Shown here in pieces: positions 22,602-24,820 of a DNA stretch of 24,820 bases (the first letter of the stretch is position 1; each line of letters starts with the position of its first letter). Position numbers and translations under genes: made by a program. The notes under the pieces are model-generated. The model worked only from the letters and a program-made list of their open reading frames with translations, ran no database searches and had not been told where the DNA came from. The stretch comes from JBDKUD01 sp039679805 (GTDB lineage: Bacteria > Bacillota > Syntrophomonadia > Syntrophomonadales > Syntrophomonadaceae): the NCBI GenBank assembly GCA_039679805.1, contig JBDKUD010000145.1, positions 1 to 24,820 of the forward strand, given 5' to 3'.

Positions 22602-24820
22602 ATGCGAACAGCAATGCGAATGAAGAAATATGTTCATTTCATTATATGCCTAATATTTATGGCGATGACGATGTTGGGTATTCCTCCCAATGTCCAGGCA
22701 CAGTCCACACTTGCTCCTACGACGGAACTGTCGGATACTACGCCACAACAAGTTTGGCGTATCCATATTCATAAAGACGGAGTGTTAACTAGAAGTATAA
22801 TCGATCAAACTGATTCTAAAAGCACATCAAAAGATATAAATAGTAAGACTGTTGATCGAAGTGATTATGGGCAACAAAATTCTTATAGAATCATGGAAGT
22901 AACCGGTGGGAGTATTTCAGGAAAAGTATTAGATGAGAACGGGCAAACTGTTGCAAATGCAGTGGTTTATGCTTATACGCAGGATTACGACATATATGTA
23001 AGCGCTTATACGGACGCAACCGGCTGCTATACAATCTCGAATCTTCCCAGCGCAACATACACAGTTACAGTAGATGCACAAGGCTGGCTAGAGGAGGATT
23101 ATCCTGTTGATGTAAGTGTCACCGATTCTCAAGATACGGGGAATATTAATTTTAACCTGAAGAAAGGCGGAACTATCTCCGGACTAGTGTTGGATGATAA
23201 CGGTCAAGCCGTGAATAACGTAAGGGTTTATGCTTATACGCAGGACTATGATATATATAAAAGCGCTTTTACGGACGCAACCGGCTGCTATACAATTTCA
23301 GACCTTCCCAGTGGAATATACACGGTTACAGTAAATGCGGAAGGCTGGCTAGAGGAGGATTATCCCGGTGATGTAAGTGTCACCGATTCTCAAGATACGA
23401 GGAATATTAATTTTAACCTGAAGAAAGGCGGGACTATTTCCGGACAAGTGCTGGATGATAACGGGCAAGCCGCAAATAACATAAGGGTTAATGTTCATTC
23501 TAAGGACTATAGTATATATGAAAGCGCTTATACGGATGCAACCGGCTGTTATACAATTTCAGACCTTCCCAGCGGGATATACATTGTTACTGTAGATACA
23601 GATGGCTGGGTTAAGGAGGATTATCCATCTAATGTAAATGTCACCGCTCCTGAAAATACCGGGAATATTAATTTCAGTCTGGAAAAGGGCGGAAGCATTT
23701 CCGGACAGGTGTTAGATGAAAACGGGCAAGCGCTACAAAACATATGGATTTCTGCACATACGCTGGACTATGATTTTTATGATAGCATTTCTACGACTGC
23801 CACAGGACATTACACCATTCCCAATCTCCCCAGCAAAACGTATGAGGTTACTGTAAATGCAGACAAGTGGGTTAGTCAGGATTATCCCAGTTATATAAAT
23901 GTCACTGTTCTACAAGAGACAGGAAATGTTAATTTTAACCTGGAGAAAGGTGGAAGCATTTCTGGCCAAGTGTTGGATGGGAACGGGCAACCGGTAAATC
24001 ATGCATGGGTCGAGGCAGAGAATTCAGATTATAGTATATATGAAAGCAGTGATACTGATGAGGAAGGTCACTACGTTATTCCAAATCTTCCTGGCGGATT
24101 ATATAAAATCAGAGTGGACGCAGAAGGCTGGGCAAATAAAGTATATGCCGATAATATTAGTGTAACAGCTCTATCACATACAGCGAGTACTAACCTTGTG
24201 CTGGAGCCAGGTGGCAGCATATCGGGACGAGTAGTGGATTCACAGGGAGTGCCGGTAAATAATATAAGTATGTGGGCTAATTCCGAAAACGGTGAAAGCT
24301 GGAACGCTGCGGAGACAAATGCAAACGGGGAATATACTATCTCGGACTTGGCTAGCGGAGTGTATGATGTAGAAGTGGATGAAGAAGATGGGAATGGTTT
24401 TGCCCGCATTTATAAGAGTGATATAAGTGTATCGGTTTCCAATGACACACCCAATATCAACTTTAACTTGGTCCCAGCAGGGAGTATTTCCGGACGTATA
24501 GTGAATAGCCAGGGCAACCCAATTCTGGACGGCTGGGTTTGGGCTGAATCAACTGCAAGTGGTTCGTATAACGGCGCACATACGGATGCTAATGGAGATT
24601 ATTGTATTACCAATCTGGCCAGTGGATCATACGAGGTAACTGCGAGAGCAGAAGGCTGGCAAAGGCAACAATATGCTGGTAATGTAAATGTGACTGCATC
24701 TAACGAAACCCCAAATATCAATCATACGTTGCAAAGGGGATCTGCGACAGTTGCAGCAGTTTCTGACATTCCAGATTTTCATATCAATAGCGGTACGCCG
24801 GTAAACGATTTGGGATTACC
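22602..24820 (+). CDS. Exported protein of tandem carboxypeptidase-regulatory-like repeats (3' end beyond window)
   Basis: The frame is open to the right edge, giving 739 complete codons. The start is ATG at 22602 after GAGGGGGAGA. Residues 1-34 are a signal peptide (basic MRMKK, hydrophobic core, cut near VQA-QS), then a Ser/Thr-rich linker to about 101. Seven repeats of 87-89 residues follow from residue 102, each running GGSISGxVLDxNGQxVxN, TDATGxYTIxNLPSGxY, VTVxAxGW, and NINFNL. This is the carboxypeptidase-regulatory-like/CNA_B-type beta-sandwich, usually a stalk in surface proteins. After the seventh repeat a new segment begins (SDIPDFHINSG). It is part of the same surface-protein island; a C-terminal anchor such as a CFI box could lie outside the window. 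Function beyond a structural or adhesive role is unknown. Confidence 0.88.
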   Translation, partial: MRTAMRMKKYVHFIICLIFMAMTMLGIPPNVQAQSTLAPTTELSDTTPQQVWRIHIHKDGVLTRSIIDQTDSKSTSKDINSKTVDRSDYGQQNSYRIMEVTGGSISGKVLDENGQTVANAVVYAYTQDYDIYVSAYTDATGCYTISNLPSATYTVTVDAQGWLEEDYPVDVSVTDSQDTGNINFNLKKGGTISGLVLDDNGQAVNNVRVYAYTQDYDIYKSAFTDATGCYTISDLPSGIYTVTVNAEGWLEEDYPGDVSVTDSQDTRNINFNLKKGGTISGQVLDDNGQAANNIRVNVHSKDYSIYESAYTDATGCYTISDLPSGIYIVTVDTDGWVKEDYPSNVNVTAPENTGNINFSLEKGGSISGQVLDENGQALQNIWISAHTLDYDFYDSISTTATGHYTIPNLPSKTYEVTVNADKWVSQDYPSYINVTVLQETGNVNFNLEKGGSISGQVLDGNGQPVNHAWVEAENSDYSIYESSDTDEEGHYVIPNLPGGLYKIRVDAEGWANKVYADNISVTALSHTASTNLVLEPGGSISGRVVDSQGVPVNNISMWANSENGESWNAAETNANGEYTISDLASGVYDVEVDEEDGNGFARIYKSDISVSVSNDTPNINFNLVPAGSISGRIVNSQGNPILDGWVWAESTASGSYNGAHTDANGDYCITNLASGSYEVTARAEGWQRQQYAGNVNVTASNETPNINHTLQRGSATVAAVSDIPDFHINSGTPVNDLGL
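22905..24737 (+). repeat. Seven tandem 261-267-base repeats
   Basis: Units start at 22905, 23166, 23427, 23688, 23949, 24210 and 24477. The first three are close at DNA level (for example GACGCAACCGGCTGCTATAC in units 1 and 2), pointing to recent duplication. Units 4-7 are more diverged. Confidence 0.9.

Noticed and set aside
22556..22774. A 72-codon frame at the start of the last gene
   Set aside because: It is in another frame from the clear signal-peptide and repeat protein that begins at 22602.

Overview
The window looks like chromosomal DNA of a Gram-positive anaerobe of the Clostridia (Bacillota), possibly of the Syntrophomonas/Pelotomaculum/Desulfotomaculum kind. The evidence is PdxS/PdxT-type vitamin B6 synthesis, a canonical T-box leader, consensus sigma-A promoters, strong AGGAGG-type ribosome sites with GTG and TTG starts, CCA-encoding tRNA genes, and CFI-box surface proteins. 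The exact taxon cannot be fixed from the sequence alone. All genes found lie on the + strand.

Left third (1-6815), housekeeping. The end of pdxS overlaps pdxT. A consensus promoter then drives a serine T-box leader (specifier UCC, T-box TGGC) ending in an attenuator. Behind it lie a class V aminotransferase that probably does the SerC job, serA and serS. A second consensus promoter opens a tRNA unit: Ser(UGA), Ser(GCU), Arg(ACG), Arg(CCU), tadA, Ser(CGA), Ser(GGA), then a perfect terminator. The locus thus carries serine synthesis, seryl-tRNA synthetase and four tRNA-Ser genes with different anticodons. It includes the tRNA-Ser(GGA) that should read the T-box specifier, and the TadA enzyme beside its substrate tRNA-Arg(ACG). 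The 3' end of tadA is encoded inside a tRNA-Ser gene.

Right two thirds (6816-24820), an accessory surface-protein island. A 2764-residue exported Rhs/YD protein begins with 14 Ycf48/BNR-like propeller repeats. These are followed by an X2-like module, three SwmB-like domains, Ig-like and FN3 domains, RCC1-like repeats, a long YD shell, an Rhs core and an unrecognised 162-residue tip. A two-gene unit follows: a membrane-anchored TPR protein and an O-antigen-ligase-family (Wzy_C) membrane protein. Next come two proteins ending in the same CFI-box C-terminal region, each preceded by a cadherin-like domain. The second is a mosaic: a strongly GC-rich beta-helix plus Ycf48-repeat ectodomain sits between an N-terminal export segment of intermediate base composition and an AT-rich C-terminus. 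The window ends inside an exported protein made of tandem carboxypeptidase-regulatory-like repeats.

The long leaders of the surface genes share repeated blocks: a 65-bp element at 59/65 identity before two of them, a GTAGC motif before two of them, and a short ATAAT block. This suggests common regulation or descent by duplication. The working hypothesis, which is inference only, is a surface-display module in which CFI-box proteins are anchored and perhaps glycosylated by the ligase/TPR pair.
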